Assembly: GCF_002236115.1 (NCBI RefSeq)
Contig: NZ_NIWT01000002.1
Span: forward strand, 744,001 to 808,000
Length of the DNA: 64,000 bases
Source: Pseudomonas jessenii
GTDB taxonomy: Bacteria; Pseudomonadota; Gammaproteobacteria; Pseudomonadales; Pseudomonadaceae
Reading direction: 5' to 3'
The notes beneath the pieces were generated by a model, which saw only the letters and a program-made list of their open reading frames with translations, searched no databases and was not told the DNA's origin. The number at the start of each line of letters is the position of its first letter. Position 1 is the first letter of the stretch. Made by a program: the position numbers and the translations under genes. This document shows, piece after piece, positions 24,139 through 33,966 of this stretch.

Positions 24139-26601
24139 ATGAATTCCGCTCGTCATCCTTCCCTGCCTGAGTCAGGCATATTTGATCCAAGGTCAGGGAC
24201 CTTGGTTGAGCGTGCTCTATTCAACCATCGCCACTGGGTGCTTCTGCTATGTCTGCTGACAACGGTCCTGCTCGGCTGGCAATCCACTCGACTGGGATTG
24301 AACGCTAGTTTCGAGAAGATGATCCCGACTGGTCATCCCTATATTGCCAATTATCTAGCCAATCAAAAGGAGCTCTCCGGACTCGGTAATACGGTGCGAA
24401 TTGCGGTTGCGAACAAGAAGGGGGATATCTACGACACTGATTACCTGCGTACTTTGCAGTCCATGAACGATCGTATCTTTTTGCTGCCGGGCGTGGACCG
24501 CGTGTACATGAAGTCGCTATGGACGCCTTCCACACGCTGGGTTTCGGTTACGGAAGATGGGCTCGATGGTGGGCCGGTCATTCCTGACAAGTACGACGGC
24601 AGCCCCGCATCCCTTGCTGAGTTACGAAGCAATGTGCAGTTGTCCAACGAGATAGGACAACTGGTAGCCTTCGACCAGCGGTCCAGCATCATTTCCATTC
24701 CTTTGCTGTCACGCACGCCGGAGGGCCAGCCCCTCGACTACGCCAAACTTTCTGCTCAGTTGGAAGCGCTTCGCGCCGAGTTTCAAAGCGACAACATTGA
24801 CATTCACATCACGGGGTTCGCAAAGAAGGTAGGGGACCTGATAGATGGCCTGGGGCAAATCATGCTGTTCTTTGCCGCCGCCATTGCTATCACGACAGTA
24901 GTGCTCTATGGCTACACCCGATGTCTACGGAGCACATTTCTGGTCGTGCTTTGCTCGGTAGTGGCAGTTGTCTGGCAGCTTGGTTTGCTGCCGTTGCTGG
25001 GGTATGAGCTTGACCCATATTCGGTCCTGGTGCCCTTTCTGGTGTTTGCCATTGGCATGAGTCATGGCGCCCAGAAAATGAACGGCATCATGCAGGATAT
25101 TGGTCGCGGCATGCACCGAGTGGTTGCCGCGCGCTTCACGTTTCGTCGCCTGTTTCTCGCCGGTCTGACTGCACTGCTTTGTGATGCGGTGGGATTCGCC
25201 GTGTTAATGATCATTCAGATAAAAGTCATTCAAGATTTGGCCATTATCGCTAGCATCGGCGTTGCGGTTCTGATTTTCACCAACCTCATTTTGCTACCCG
25301 TCCTGCTCTCCTATGTCGGCGTCAATCGCTGCGCAGCCGAGCTAAGCCTCAAGAGCGAACGGGCCGAGCAGAGTGGGCAAGCGCGACACGTTTTTTGGCG
25401 ATTCCTTGATCTATTTACTCGAAAACCATGGGCCTTGATCAGCGTAGTTGTCAGCCTGGTGGCTGCTGTGCTGGGCTTTATGGTCAGCTTGCATCTGGCA
25501 ATTGGCGATCTTGATGCGGGAGCGCCAGAGCTACGTCCAGACTCGCGTTATAATCTGGACGATGCCTTCATGACGCGCAGCTACGGGGCCAGCAGTGACC
25601 TGTTTGCCATAATGGTGAAGACGCCGAAGAGTGCCTGCTCTCGCTACGACATCTTGCGCAAGGTCGATGATCTAGATTGGCAGTTGCGTAGTTTGCCCGG
25701 TGTAGATTCAACCAACTCCATGGCGCTGCTAAATCGTCGTATGTTGGTAGGCCTGTCTGAGGGCAACTCGAAGTGGTACGAGCTGCAAAACAACCAGGCA
25801 ATGCTCAACATGATTACCGCCAGCGCGCCACGTGGACTTTACAACGAGTCCTGCAGCCTGCTGACGCTTTACGTTTTTCTCAAAGACCATAAGGCTGAAA
25901 CCCTTTCGCGCCTGGTTAATCACGTCGAAGCTTTTGCAGCGGCTAATGACACCGATGAAGTCAAATTCCAGCTTGCTGCCGGCTCTGCAGGAATAGAGGC
26001 GGCAACTAACATTGTGGTCAAAGAGGCCAACCGCGAAATGCTGTTTTGGGTGTACGGCGCGGTTATTTTGCTCTGCCTCATCACCTTCAGGTCCTGGCGA
26101 GCGACTTTGTGTGCCGTAATTCCGCTTATGCTCACGTCGATACTGTGTGAGGCATTGATGGTCGGGTTAGGTATTGGCGTAAAAGTGGCGACGTTGCCGG
26201 TAATCGCTCTAGGTGTCGGTATCGGGGTTGATTACGCGCTCTATGTAATGACCATCATGCTGGGTTTCTTGCGCGAAGGAAAAAGCCTCTCGGAAGCTTA
26301 CTACCGTGCGTTGGTCTCCACTGGGAAGGTAGTAATGCTCACAGGGATAACTTTGGCGATAGGTGTTGGTACCTGGATATTTTCCCCCATCAAGTTCCAG
26401 GCTGACATGGGTGTTCTCCTGGCGTTCATGTTCGTCTGGAACATGGTGGGGGCTCTTCTCCTGCTGCCGGCACTGGCTTACTTTCTTTTGCCTTCCACCC
26501 CCCGGAGCGAGGCTTCCAGCAGCAAGGTGGCCAACCCCATGGCGTTGAGTGAACAACCCACTTCAGGTCATCCACCGCGTCTGCACCGCGCCATCTCCTG
26601 A
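24139..26601 (+). CDS. RND-superfamily MMPL transporter
   Basis: An 820-residue membrane protein with the two-fold RND layout: a TM, a large periplasmic domain, then a membrane bundle, repeated. FAIGMSHGAQKMNGIMQDI and VIALGVGIGVDYALYVMTIML are the conserved MMPL TM4/TM10-like motifs with the proton-relay Asp in the second. MMPL proteins move lipids or hydrophobic compounds. The ATG at 24139 follows the YCF48 stop by four bases, so the two are translated together. Direction of transport and substrate are unknown. Confidence 0.88.
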   Translation: MNSARHPSLPESGIFDPRSGTLVERALFNHRHWVLLLCLLTTVLLGWQSTRLGLNASFEKMIPTGHPYIANYLANQKELSGLGNTVRIAVANKKGDIYDTDYLRTLQSMNDRIFLLPGVDRVYMKSLWTPSTRWVSVTEDGLDGGPVIPDKYDGSPASLAELRSNVQLSNEIGQLVAFDQRSSIISIPLLSRTPEGQPLDYAKLSAQLEALRAEFQSDNIDIHITGFAKKVGDLIDGLGQIMLFFAAAIAITTVVLYGYTRCLRSTFLVVLCSVVAVVWQLGLLPLLGYELDPYSVLVPFLVFAIGMSHGAQKMNGIMQDIGRGMHRVVAARFTFRRLFLAGLTALLCDAVGFAVLMIIQIKVIQDLAIIASIGVAVLIFTNLILLPVLLSYVGVNRCAAELSLKSERAEQSGQARHVFWRFLDLFTRKPWALISVVVSLVAAVLGFMVSLHLAIGDLDAGAPELRPDSRYNLDDAFMTRSYGASSDLFAIMVKTPKSACSRYDILRKVDDLDWQLRSLPGVDSTNSMALLNRRMLVGLSEGNSKWYELQNNQAMLNMITASAPRGLYNESCSLLTLYVFLKDHKAETLSRLVNHVEAFAAANDTDEVKFQLAAGSAGIEAATNIVVKEANREMLFWVYGAVILLCLITFRSWRATLCAVIPLMLTSILCEALMVGLGIGVKVATLPVIALGVGIGVDYALYVMTIMLGFLREGKSLSEAYYRALVSTGKVVMLTGITLAIGVGTWIFSPIKFQADMGVLLAFMFVWNMVGALLLLPALAYFLLPSTPRSEASSSKVANPMALSEQPTSGHPPRLHRAIS

Positions 26602-26800
26602 TCATTGCGCCACGGCGTATTACGGTTGATCAAGGGCTTTCATAACAACTGCGGCGGGGGAATATAGCGCGCGGATAATCCTGGACCTGGTTCAGGTTTT
26701 TCTGGCCATTGACGCTGCCTACGTTGGGAAGCCCGTAGCGACTCCTTCAGTGGACATGTTTCCCTGTCCCCTGGCGCACCACCACTAGCATGAAGAGGGG

Positions 26801-28741
26801 ATGGGTATGTCTTTGGTGAACCGGTTACTGGGTAATCTCTCGGTGGGAGCCAAGCTGTCGATCGGTTTTGGCTTGGTGCTGCTATTCACTCTCGGGGTGG
26901 GAATTGCCGCGTTTCATTCTTTGAGTTTGTTGGGGGCGCGCGGTGAACAACTCCGTACTGAGGACTGGATTCAAACGTTGATCCTGCAGGCTCGTATCGC
27001 GGAAAAAGAATATGCGCTAAATCTTTCTCCTCTGGCGCAGGATCAAGTGCGAGGTGCAATTGACCAACTCATTCGCCATTTTGATGATCTCCCCCAGAAA
27101 AACAGCGCTGAGTTAGCGATGCGGGATGCGTCCAGCGACTATTTAAAGCAATTCCTGAGTTATGCCGAGTCGCTTCAGCGAGCACGCGAGGCTCGCTTGC
27201 GCATGCAAACACTCGCCCAGACAGCGGGTGAGAGCTTCACCTTGGTATTTCTCGATCAACTGGATGCATTGAGCGAGCAACAACAACAAGGAGCCTCTCC
27301 AGGCAGTGGGAAACTGTTGTTGCTGGAACAGACCACCGCTCTGCGTGACAAGCTGGCGAAGCTCCGTGACAGCGAACTCTATTATTCGTTGGATGGTGAG
27401 GAGCGCTTCCGTAGCGATTGGGAGATGAGCATGAGCGACCTGCTGTCTTCAATGCAGGTGCTCAATCTTGATGATCAGGAAAAGGTTTCGTTGCAGGCTG
27501 CAAGCAATGCTTTGGGAGATTATCGAAAAGCCTTCGAACAGTTCGTTGCTAGCCGCAAGCAAATAGCACTTAGTAGCGAAGCGATGAACACGCAAACCCA
27601 GCAAGTCAGCGGGTTGCTGGATAAGGCCAACCAATTTCAGAGCCAGGCGATTCAACGCGATAGTCGCAGCGCATTCCTTCAGCTTGGCCTTATCAGCCTG
27701 CTGGCATTAGCGTTGGGTGTTGGCGCCAGTCTATTAATACGCCACTTGATACTGCAGCCTTTACGTCGGGTTGTTCATTTGGCGCAACAGGTTGCTGCAG
27801 GCGACCTGAATTGTGCGCTTGACGGTAGTAGCGGTCGCCATGATGAGCTTGGGCAGCTATTGGATACGGTCAATGGCATGCTAGGTAGTTTGAGAGGCTT
27901 GGTGGGTCGAATTGGTTCCGGGGTAGGCCTGCTCAATGGAACGGCAGGGAGTCTGGCAGAAGTCATTCAGCGCAGCAGCCGGGGTGTTGAAAGACAACGA
28001 CTGGAGACTGAAATCGCCGCAACCGCAATGCAGCAAATGACCGCGATGGCCAGCGAAGTTGCGCATAATGTCAAGGAGGCTAGTGCTGCTGTCACTCTTG
28101 CCGATGGCCAGGCGCGCGAAGGTGACGATTTGGCACGCCAAGCGGGTTCCAAGATCGATCAATTAGCTTTGGAAATGACCGGCTGCACTGATGCCATGCA
28201 ATCTTTGCTGCTGGAAAGTACCGCCATAGGCGGTGTACTTGACGTTATTAAGGCTGTAGCAGAGCAGACAAATTTACTGGCATTAAATGCGGCCATAGAA
28301 GCTGCGCGAGCGGGTGAACATGGTCGTGGATTCGCGGTAGTTGCTGACGAAGTGCGTGGATTGGCGCGCCGCACACAGCGTTCTACTGCGGAAATCGAAG
28401 GCTTGATCAGTCGACTGCGTGGGGTTGCCCATCAGGCAACTGAGCGGCTTCAAGGGAGTCATGTACTAACAGGAGAAACAGTGATCCTTGCTGGTCAGGC
28501 ATCTCAGGCATTGACGCGTATTACCCGCGCGGTATCAAGCATTGAGCAGATGAACAAACAAATCTCGGCGGCAGCGGAGCAACAACAAGTTTTGGCACAA
28601 CAGGCGAGCCAGAACATAGTGCGGGTGCGCGAGGTGGCAGAGGAAAGCGCCCAGGAAAGTGTGAAATTGCAGCAATTGACGCTCGAACTCCAGCAAGTGG
28701 ATCAGGAGTTGAATGCAGCGGTCGGTCACTTTCGCACGTAA
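26801..28741 (+). CDS. Methyl-accepting chemotaxis protein (long helical sensor domain)
   Basis: A 646-residue chemoreceptor. TM1 lies near residues 18-40, a roughly 250-residue helical periplasmic domain follows, then TM2 near 290-313, HAMP, and a signalling domain whose hairpin tip carries [40 protein letters not shown]. The sensor size fits the helical bimodular class that binds organic acids in Pseudomonas, though that is inference. GAGGGG precedes the ATG. It lies after the aromatic cluster, consistent with chemotaxis to its substrate. Confidence 0.88.
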   Translation: MGMSLVNRLLGNLSVGAKLSIGFGLVLLFTLGVGIAAFHSLSLLGARGEQLRTEDWIQTLILQARIAEKEYALNLSPLAQDQVRGAIDQLIRHFDDLPQKNSAELAMRDASSDYLKQFLSYAESLQRAREARLRMQTLAQTAGESFTLVFLDQLDALSEQQQQGASPGSGKLLLLEQTTALRDKLAKLRDSELYYSLDGEERFRSDWEMSMSDLLSSMQVLNLDDQEKVSLQAASNALGDYRKAFEQFVASRKQIALSSEAMNTQTQQVSGLLDKANQFQSQAIQRDSRSAFLQLGLISLLALALGVGASLLIRHLILQPLRRVVHLAQQVAAGDLNCALDGSSGRHDELGQLLDTVNGMLGSLRGLVGRIGSGVGLLNGTAGSLAEVIQRSSRGVERQRLETEIAATAMQQMTAMASEVAHNVKEASAAVTLADGQAREGDDLARQAGSKIDQLALEMTGCTDAMQSLLLESTAIGGVLDVIKAVAEQTNLLALNAAIEAARAGEHGRGFAVVADEVRGLARRTQRSTAEIEGLISRLRGVAHQATERLQGSHVLTGETVILAGQASQALTRITRAVSSIEQMNKQISAAAEQQQVLAQQASQNIVRVREVAEESAQESVKLQQLTLELQQVDQELNAAVGHFRT

Positions 28742-29188
28742 GTATTTTCATCCAGTAGCGAGTTACGCTCCAGCGTATACCCCCTTCGAGCTGGAACAGG
28801 CTGGCCAGATCAATTCGCCGTGCGTTGAGCTGCGCCGCCGAGTGGCCAGAAAGCATTTCCACCAAGTGCAGTTGTATGTCCGGATAACGCCCACGCATTG
28901 CGTTGATCAACGGCAACGCAAGCACCGTTGCGGTAGTCAGCGGTAAGCCGACGCTGACACAATCGCTCATTCGCCCGTCAACTGGGCATGGTGTAAAAAC
29001 GCGAATCCGGCGCTAGTGGGCGTCACACCGGAGGAGGTTCGATTCAGGAGGCGGGTGCACAGTTCGCTTTCCAGCTTGTAGATTTTTTGACTGAGGGCTG
29101 ACACACCAATGTCCAGTTCAAGTACCGCACGCCCCAGGCTGCCAAGCTCGATGATTTTTACGAAATAACGCAGTTGTCTCAATTCCAA
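28742..29188 (-). pseudogene. LysR-type regulator, broken
   Basis: Two frames together look like a LysR protein: residues from LELRQLRYFVKIIELGSLGRA to LHHAQLTGE (helix-turn-helix, about 29188-28975), then in another frame SVGLPLTTATVLALPLINAMR to LASLF (start of the effector domain, about 28965-28770). The linker helix is lost at the frame change and the C-terminal two thirds are absent. The remnant abuts the stop codon of the upstream chemoreceptor. Loss of the original regulator may mark a rearrangement. Confidence 0.75.
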
Positions 29189-29335
29189 TGTGGCGGCTCC
29201 CAGCGAATGTGTTGTTCCAATAGTTGAACGTTTGCCACGCAAGTTACGAAGTCGAAATAGCCACCCATCGCTAGCAGTCAATGAAAGATGCTCAGACTCG
29301 CGGTTGTTCCCCAATGCTCAGTAATCAACGCCTAT

Positions 29336-30154
29336 TCAGGACCAACGACCTCTCACTACCAGCCCCAGCAATTCTCGATGTCCGCTGACTCCTACCTTTC
29401 GATAAAGTCGCTTGATGTAGGTAGCGGCGCTTGAGCGCTGGATGCCCATCAGAGGCGCAATGTCTTCCGCCCCCAGGCCACTGAGCAAATGCCTGAGCAG
29501 TTCACGGTCCCGACGAGTGAGTTCAGGAAAGAGTAACTCGACGCGTTGACTTAACAGGGACGGCATCTGATTGGCTTCGATAAAAGCGCGATAGTGCAAT
29601 CGCGTGACTTGAATCAGTAACGGCGCAACCGATTCGATAACTTCAATCTCGCGCTGATTGAAATTACCGTGCTCACGACCTCGATAGAAGTTGATCGACA
29701 GCCAGGCCCCGCCCTCTTCCTGATGATTGAGCAAGGCCATGCGCTGAGATATTTGTGGTTGCTCGTAGCAGACTCGCCGATAGTCACGATGGGTGATGTC
29801 TTCAACTGATTGAAGCTGAGCCAGGATTCGCGCGCCGCCGTATTTTGCCCGATGGTCGAGCATCGCTTGGCGGTTGCCGTCCAGGCTGTGAAAACGCTCG
29901 ACGTAGTCCCGTGAGATGCGCGATATCTGCACAAGTCTTGCCTGATCGGAGCACGACAACACCTGAGGCTCCTGGCCTTGCGGATAAGCGAAAATTGTAC
30001 ATTGAGCCAGCGGCATTTCACCCCGTACCAAGGTCAGTAACTCTGCCGCCAACCAGGTTCGGCAGTCCTCGCCTACCCGAGCCAATAGATGAGCAATTTC
30101 CCCCGTCGTCAATGGGCTCTGATGGTAAGCGTTGGTAAGCAGCCAGTGGTTCAT
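29336..30154 (-). CDS. LuxR-type HTH regulator
   Basis: A 272-residue protein with an N-terminal sensing part of no recognised family and a C-terminal LuxR helix-turn-helix: ELTRRDRELLRHLLSGLGAEDIAPLMGIQRSSAATYIKRLYRKVGV (about 215-260). Its start overlaps the stop of the MFS gene (ATGA, 30151-30154), so it is co-translated with the transporter and probably regulates the MFS/monooxygenase operon. The inducer is unknown. Confidence 0.8.
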   Translation of the reverse strand: MNHWLLTNAYHQSPLTTGEIAHLLARVGEDCRTWLAAELLTLVRGEMPLAQCTIFAYPQGQEPQVLSCSDQARLVQISRISRDYVERFHSLDGNRQAMLDHRAKYGGARILAQLQSVEDITHRDYRRVCYEQPQISQRMALLNHQEEGGAWLSINFYRGREHGNFNQREIEVIESVAPLLIQVTRLHYRAFIEANQMPSLLSQRVELLFPELTRRDRELLRHLLSGLGAEDIAPLMGIQRSSAATYIKRLYRKVGVSGHRELLGLVVRGRWS

Positions 30155-31476
30155 TCAGGGATGAGTTCACGTGATGAAGGTTGGCGTTCGTGGGGTAGCG
30201 TGCGTACCAGCATGGCAGCCACCAGTAACAGCAGCGCAGCGTACAGACAACCGGCGGTATAGGTATGGGTAAGGTCTTTCAGCCAGCCGACGACTAAGGG
30301 GTTTAGGGCAGACCCCAGATTACCCACTGCATTGATCACCGCGATGCCCACCGCCCTGGCTTGAAAACTCAATGAGCGATCCGGCAGGGTCCAGAAAATC
30401 GACATGGCCGTATAGGAACCCGTCGCCGCCATGCAGACCCCGGCCAGCTGCACGATCGGCTCACTCGACAGGGCCGTGCAACACCAGCCTGTTGCAGCCA
30501 GCAGCATTGGAAGCGCCAGGTGCCAACGCCGCTCTTGGGTCAGGTCCGAGTGTCGGCCCCAGAGGATCATGCCAATGATGGTGCATATTTGCGGAATTGC
30601 CGACAACAATCCGATCAGCGTATTGCTCTGGCCAGTGCTGAAGCTCTTGACGATCAACGGCGTCCAGACTGCGATCATCGCCAAGGTGTTGACCAGGCAA
30701 AAGTACACCAGACAGAACAGAATCACCGATGGCGACAGCAGCTCACGTCCCCAGTGAGCGTGAGGGGAAGGTGCCTGACGGTCACGCTCGATCAATTCGG
30801 CCAACTGCAGCTTCTCATCGTCGCTCAACCAGCGTGCCTTGCGCGGCTGATCATCCAGATAACCGTACACCGCCAGACCGAGTACGACGCTGGGTAGTCC
30901 TTCAAGAAGAAACAGCCATTGCCAGCCTGCCAGACCCCAGTGGCCATCCAGCCCCAAAATGGCACCGGACAAGACCGAGCCAAAGCCTGCGGTAAACGGC
31001 ATGGCGATCATGAACAGTGCATTGGCACGAGCCCGGTACGCCGCCGGAAACCAGAACGTCATGTACAACAGCACACCGGGCAGAAAACCTGCCTCGGTGA
31101 TACCAACCAACGCACGCAACCAATACAGACTGGCTGCGTCATGCGCAAACAGGGTGGCTGTCGACGCGAGTCCCCAAGCAATCATCAGGCTGCCAATCCA
31201 GCGACGGGCGCCGACTTTCGCCAGGGCCATGTTGCTGGGGATTCCGCAGGCGATGTAGGCCAGGTAAAAAATCGTCGTTGCCATACCGAACTGGGTACTG
31301 CTCAAACCCAGATCGTCCATCATCGTCAGACCGGCGAAGCCGATGTTGATACGGTCCAGAAATGAAAAAACGAAGCAGATGAACAGAAACCACAGCAGGC
31401 GTTTCGAGACTTTGGCAATGACCGGCGGCTGAGCGCCGGCCTCCTTGCCAGAGTTCACAGCAGGACGGGATGGCAT
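30151..31476 (-). CDS. MFS transporter, anion:cation symporter family
   Basis: A 441-residue 12-TM protein with FLDRINIGFAGLTM, GARRWIGSLMIAWG and GITEAGFLPGVLLYMTFWFP, the motif set of phthalate/hydroxyphenylacetate/tartrate-type permeases. Same family as the hpa permease at 417 but clearly distinct. It stands 41 bp after the DUF2783 gene and overlaps the LuxR gene, implying uptake of the substrate of the monooxygenase at 31697. AGGATC precedes the ATG. Confidence 0.85.
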   Translation of the reverse strand: MPSRPAVNSGKEAGAQPPVIAKVSKRLLWFLFICFVFSFLDRINIGFAGLTMMDDLGLSSTQFGMATTIFYLAYIACGIPSNMALAKVGARRWIGSLMIAWGLASTATLFAHDAASLYWLRALVGITEAGFLPGVLLYMTFWFPAAYRARANALFMIAMPFTAGFGSVLSGAILGLDGHWGLAGWQWLFLLEGLPSVVLGLAVYGYLDDQPRKARWLSDDEKLQLAELIERDRQAPSPHAHWGRELLSPSVILFCLVYFCLVNTLAMIAVWTPLIVKSFSTGQSNTLIGLLSAIPQICTIIGMILWGRHSDLTQERRWHLALPMLLAATGWCCTALSSEPIVQLAGVCMAATGSYTAMSIFWTLPDRSLSFQARAVGIAVINAVGNLGSALNPLVVGWLKDLTHTYTAGCLYAALLLLVAAMLVRTLPHERQPSSRELIPE

Positions 31477-31517
31477 AGGGTGATCCTGTTTTTGTAATTA
31501 TTGGCTGATGCGAAGTT

Positions 31518-31700
31518 TCACAGGTCTTGCCCGGCGCATTCGATCAGTGCGTCGAAGCGCTCGGCATCGTTCAGTGCCTCGGCCGCCAGCAGCGCCAGCT
31601 TGACCAGAAACAACTCGCTGTCGTTACCCGTACGATCAATCGCCTTGGCAAGTCGGTCATAGGCGCGCTCGAGGTCTGTTACGTTCATTGACTGGCTCAT
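31518..31700 (-). CDS. DUF2783 small protein
   Basis: A 60-residue protein, MNVTDLERAYDRLAKAIDR...LFLVKLALLAAEALNDAERF, matching DUF2783 in length and pattern. The family is typically encoded next to FAD-dependent aromatic monooxygenases, as here: its ATG overlaps the stop of the monooxygenase by four bases. Function unknown; a small accessory subunit or stabiliser is plausible. Confidence 0.7.
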   Translation of the reverse strand: MSQSMNVTDLERAYDRLAKAIDRTGNDSELFLVKLALLAAEALNDAERFDALIECAGQDL

Positions 31701-33409
31701 GGGTGGTCACTCCCGTTGTGGCCAAGGGCCTGTTTCAATCCATGGCGCAAACGCTCGCCATCCAGCTGCAGCCAGCGGCCGCAGACATGCTGGTCCGGGC
31801 GTGCCAGATAGACTGCACCCGGGTGCTGCACGCCGTAACGTGTGCTGAACAGATTGTCGCAATCGGCCAGAGTCAGGTCGGCGTGTTGCACCTGACTGGT
31901 GCCATTCATGGCGATCGCGATCACTTGAATCGGCACTCCCTGACGGCGCAGCGCCTGGACTTGGGCAACGGCTTCGACATCAAGTGCCGCCGCGTCAGTG
32001 AAGCAAATCAAATGATAAGCGGGCGCCAACTCATCGAAGAGATAGTGCTGCTCCGCCAGACGTACATTCAGCAACGGTGCACCGTTGCGCGGCCCGCCGG
32101 TAAACAATTGATTATCGTCGTTCACCGCGTTGAGTTGCGAATCGGCATAATCGTGAGCCCTTGAAGTCCGCCAGTGATAGAGCGGGCGCACGAACTCCCG
32201 GGTCAACGACAGCGATAGCACCGCATCGCGCAGCAGTCGATAACCGCGGCTAGGCGGCGCCATGAACCGCGTGCTCTTACCGGCCTCTTCAATGATTTCA
32301 CGAGCAGCCTTGACCCGTTCGTCACTGTAAGAAGCCAGCAGTCCGGCACCGGCCAGGCCTTTGATGTGCAGGGCCAGTTTCCAGCCCAGGTCGTGGCAAT
32401 CCTGGAAGCCGGTATTGGCCCCGCGCACGCCGAAAATCGGTAACAGGTGCGCCGCGTCTCCGGCGAAAATCACGCGGTCGTTGATGTACTCCGCCAGGGT
32501 CAGCGCCCGGGCCGAGTACACCGAACTCCAATCCAGCTCCCATACCGGGTTCACGACGCCGAGCATCGCCAACTGCGCATCAATGCGCTCACACAAGGAG
32601 TCGGGGTGCAGCGCCTGCTCGGGCGTTTCGTCCACGGGCAACTGGTAATCGATGCGCCAGATATCGCCAGGCTCGCGGTGCATCAACACGGTGTTGCCGG
32701 GGTTCCAGGCGGGATCGAAAAACGCCAGGCGTTCAGTCGGCAGATCGAGCTTGATGCGGATGTCGGCAATCACGAACCGCCCTTCATAGGACGCCCCTTC
32801 AAGCTTGAGCCCCAGCAACGAGCGCAGTCCGGATCGGGCGCCATCAGCGGCCACCACCCAATCAGCCTCCAGGCTATAGGTATCGCCCGGGGTATCGACT
32901 TGTAACACCGCACCGTCGACGCCTTGCTCGATATCGATGACTTTGTTGCCCCAACGCAATTCGATCAGTGGTTGTGCCTGGGCAGCCTCTACCAGATGTT
33001 GCTCGAGGTACTGCTGTTGCAAGTTGGTCATCGGCGCAAAACGATCGTGCTCGTCGACCGGGGCTTCCATGCGAAAAACGCGCTGGCCGCGGTAGTACGA
33101 ATTGCCGAAACGCCAGGGCAGACCCTGTTCTGACACCACCCCGGAGACCCCCACTTGCTGGAAAATTTCCATGGATCGACGGGTGAAAACAATTGCGCGG
33201 CTACCTTCACAGACTTGCTGTTGAGCGCCCAGAACAGTGCTTCTGATCCCGTAGCGCGCCAGTTCGAGCGCCAGCGTCAGGCCAATAGGTCCGGCACCCA
33301 CAATCGCAACGGGCGAGCGATTGACGATGCTTGGGGACGGTACGAAAGCAGGATAAACCTGATAGGGAAAATACAGAGATTGATGGGGTGCGATTTGAGG
33401 CTGATGCAT
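31697..33409 (-). CDS. FAD-dependent aromatic monooxygenase
   Basis: A 570-residue group A flavoprotein hydroxylase: VAIVGAGPIGLTLALELARYG (FAD dinucleotide site near 34-54), ADWVVAADGARSGLR (NADPH/FAD DG motif) and VIFAGDAAHLLPIFGVRGANTGFQD (second FAD motif). The C-terminal thioredoxin-like extension is that of phenol hydroxylase and MhpA relatives. It would hydroxylate a phenolic ring. It leads a four-gene operon (monooxygenase, DUF2783, MFS, LuxR). No ring-cleavage gene follows, so the product must be handled elsewhere. Confidence 0.85.
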   Translation of the reverse strand: MHQPQIAPHQSLYFPYQVYPAFVPSPSIVNRSPVAIVGAGPIGLTLALELARYGIRSTVLGAQQQVCEGSRAIVFTRRSMEIFQQVGVSGVVSEQGLPWRFGNSYYRGQRVFRMEAPVDEHDRFAPMTNLQQQYLEQHLVEAAQAQPLIELRWGNKVIDIEQGVDGAVLQVDTPGDTYSLEADWVVAADGARSGLRSLLGLKLEGASYEGRFVIADIRIKLDLPTERLAFFDPAWNPGNTVLMHREPGDIWRIDYQLPVDETPEQALHPDSLCERIDAQLAMLGVVNPVWELDWSSVYSARALTLAEYINDRVIFAGDAAHLLPIFGVRGANTGFQDCHDLGWKLALHIKGLAGAGLLASYSDERVKAAREIIEEAGKSTRFMAPPSRGYRLLRDAVLSLSLTREFVRPLYHWRTSRAHDYADSQLNAVNDDNQLFTGGPRNGAPLLNVRLAEQHYLFDELAPAYHLICFTDAAALDVEAVAQVQALRRQGVPIQVIAIAMNGTSQVQHADLTLADCDNLFSTRYGVQHPGAVYLARPDQHVCGRWLQLDGERLRHGLKQALGHNGSDHP

Positions 33410-33474
33410 GGTCCGGCGGCTCCCGGCTTATTGTTATCGGGGACAAATTTTGTCTTTGAGCCACTCTAAACCCG

Positions 33475-33520
33475 AGCGCTCAGAAAGATGTCCCCTTCTG
33501 GGGACATCTTTCTGAGCGCT
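33475..33520. repeat. Perfect 21-bp inverted repeat (hairpin)
   Basis: Arms of 21 identical complementary bases, starting AGCGCTCAGAAAG, flank a TTCT loop. No T-run follows on either side. A second short repeat (GACAAA/TTTGTC) lies 30 bases upstream. The GGGGACA cores suggest a remnant of a mobile element end or a mobile palindromic repeat rather than a simple terminator. Confidence 0.75.
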
Positions 33521-33561
33521 GGTATTGACCAACTGCTAGAAAATCGCCAACCGGTAGTGAC

Positions 33562-33966
33562 TTATGAAGGCGGTAGGGATCCAGTCGCGGTATACGTTGG
33601 AAAAGACATCATCGACTCGGCTGGTGGATGCTCGTAGGTTGAGGACAAGACAGCATTGAATCGATCGCCCAACAGGTTCCAGGCACGCTTCTTCTCTTCG
33701 GCATAGTCGTGATGTAGGTAATGGCGCCTCACCCGCGAACCGGCCAGCACATGGTTTTGGCAGCGGTCGATGACGTCCAGGCTGACACCCAAGGCTTGCA
33801 TCATGGTCGCCCCCGTACGGCGCAGGTCATGCGGAGTCCAGTCGCCGTTTTGGCCGTCGGCAAGGACCAGGGTATCGTCATGGCACCGTCTGGAGAGGGC
33901 CTTGCGGTTTTTGAACCGGGCCTGGCGATCGCCGACCTGTTTATATGGCGCGCTGTCTCTGAGCAT
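33562..33966 (-). pseudogene. Tyrosine recombinase, C-terminal fragment
   Basis: About 134 residues remain. WTPHDLRRTGATMMQALGV holds the His-x-x-Arg of the catalytic core, and HVLAGSRVRRHYLHHDY supplies the second His/Arg region and a candidate nucleophile Tyr. The N-terminal DNA-binding part and first catalytic Arg are missing. It is fused head-on to the MFS remnant at about 33945, pointing to deletion or recombination at an element end. Confidence 0.75.
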
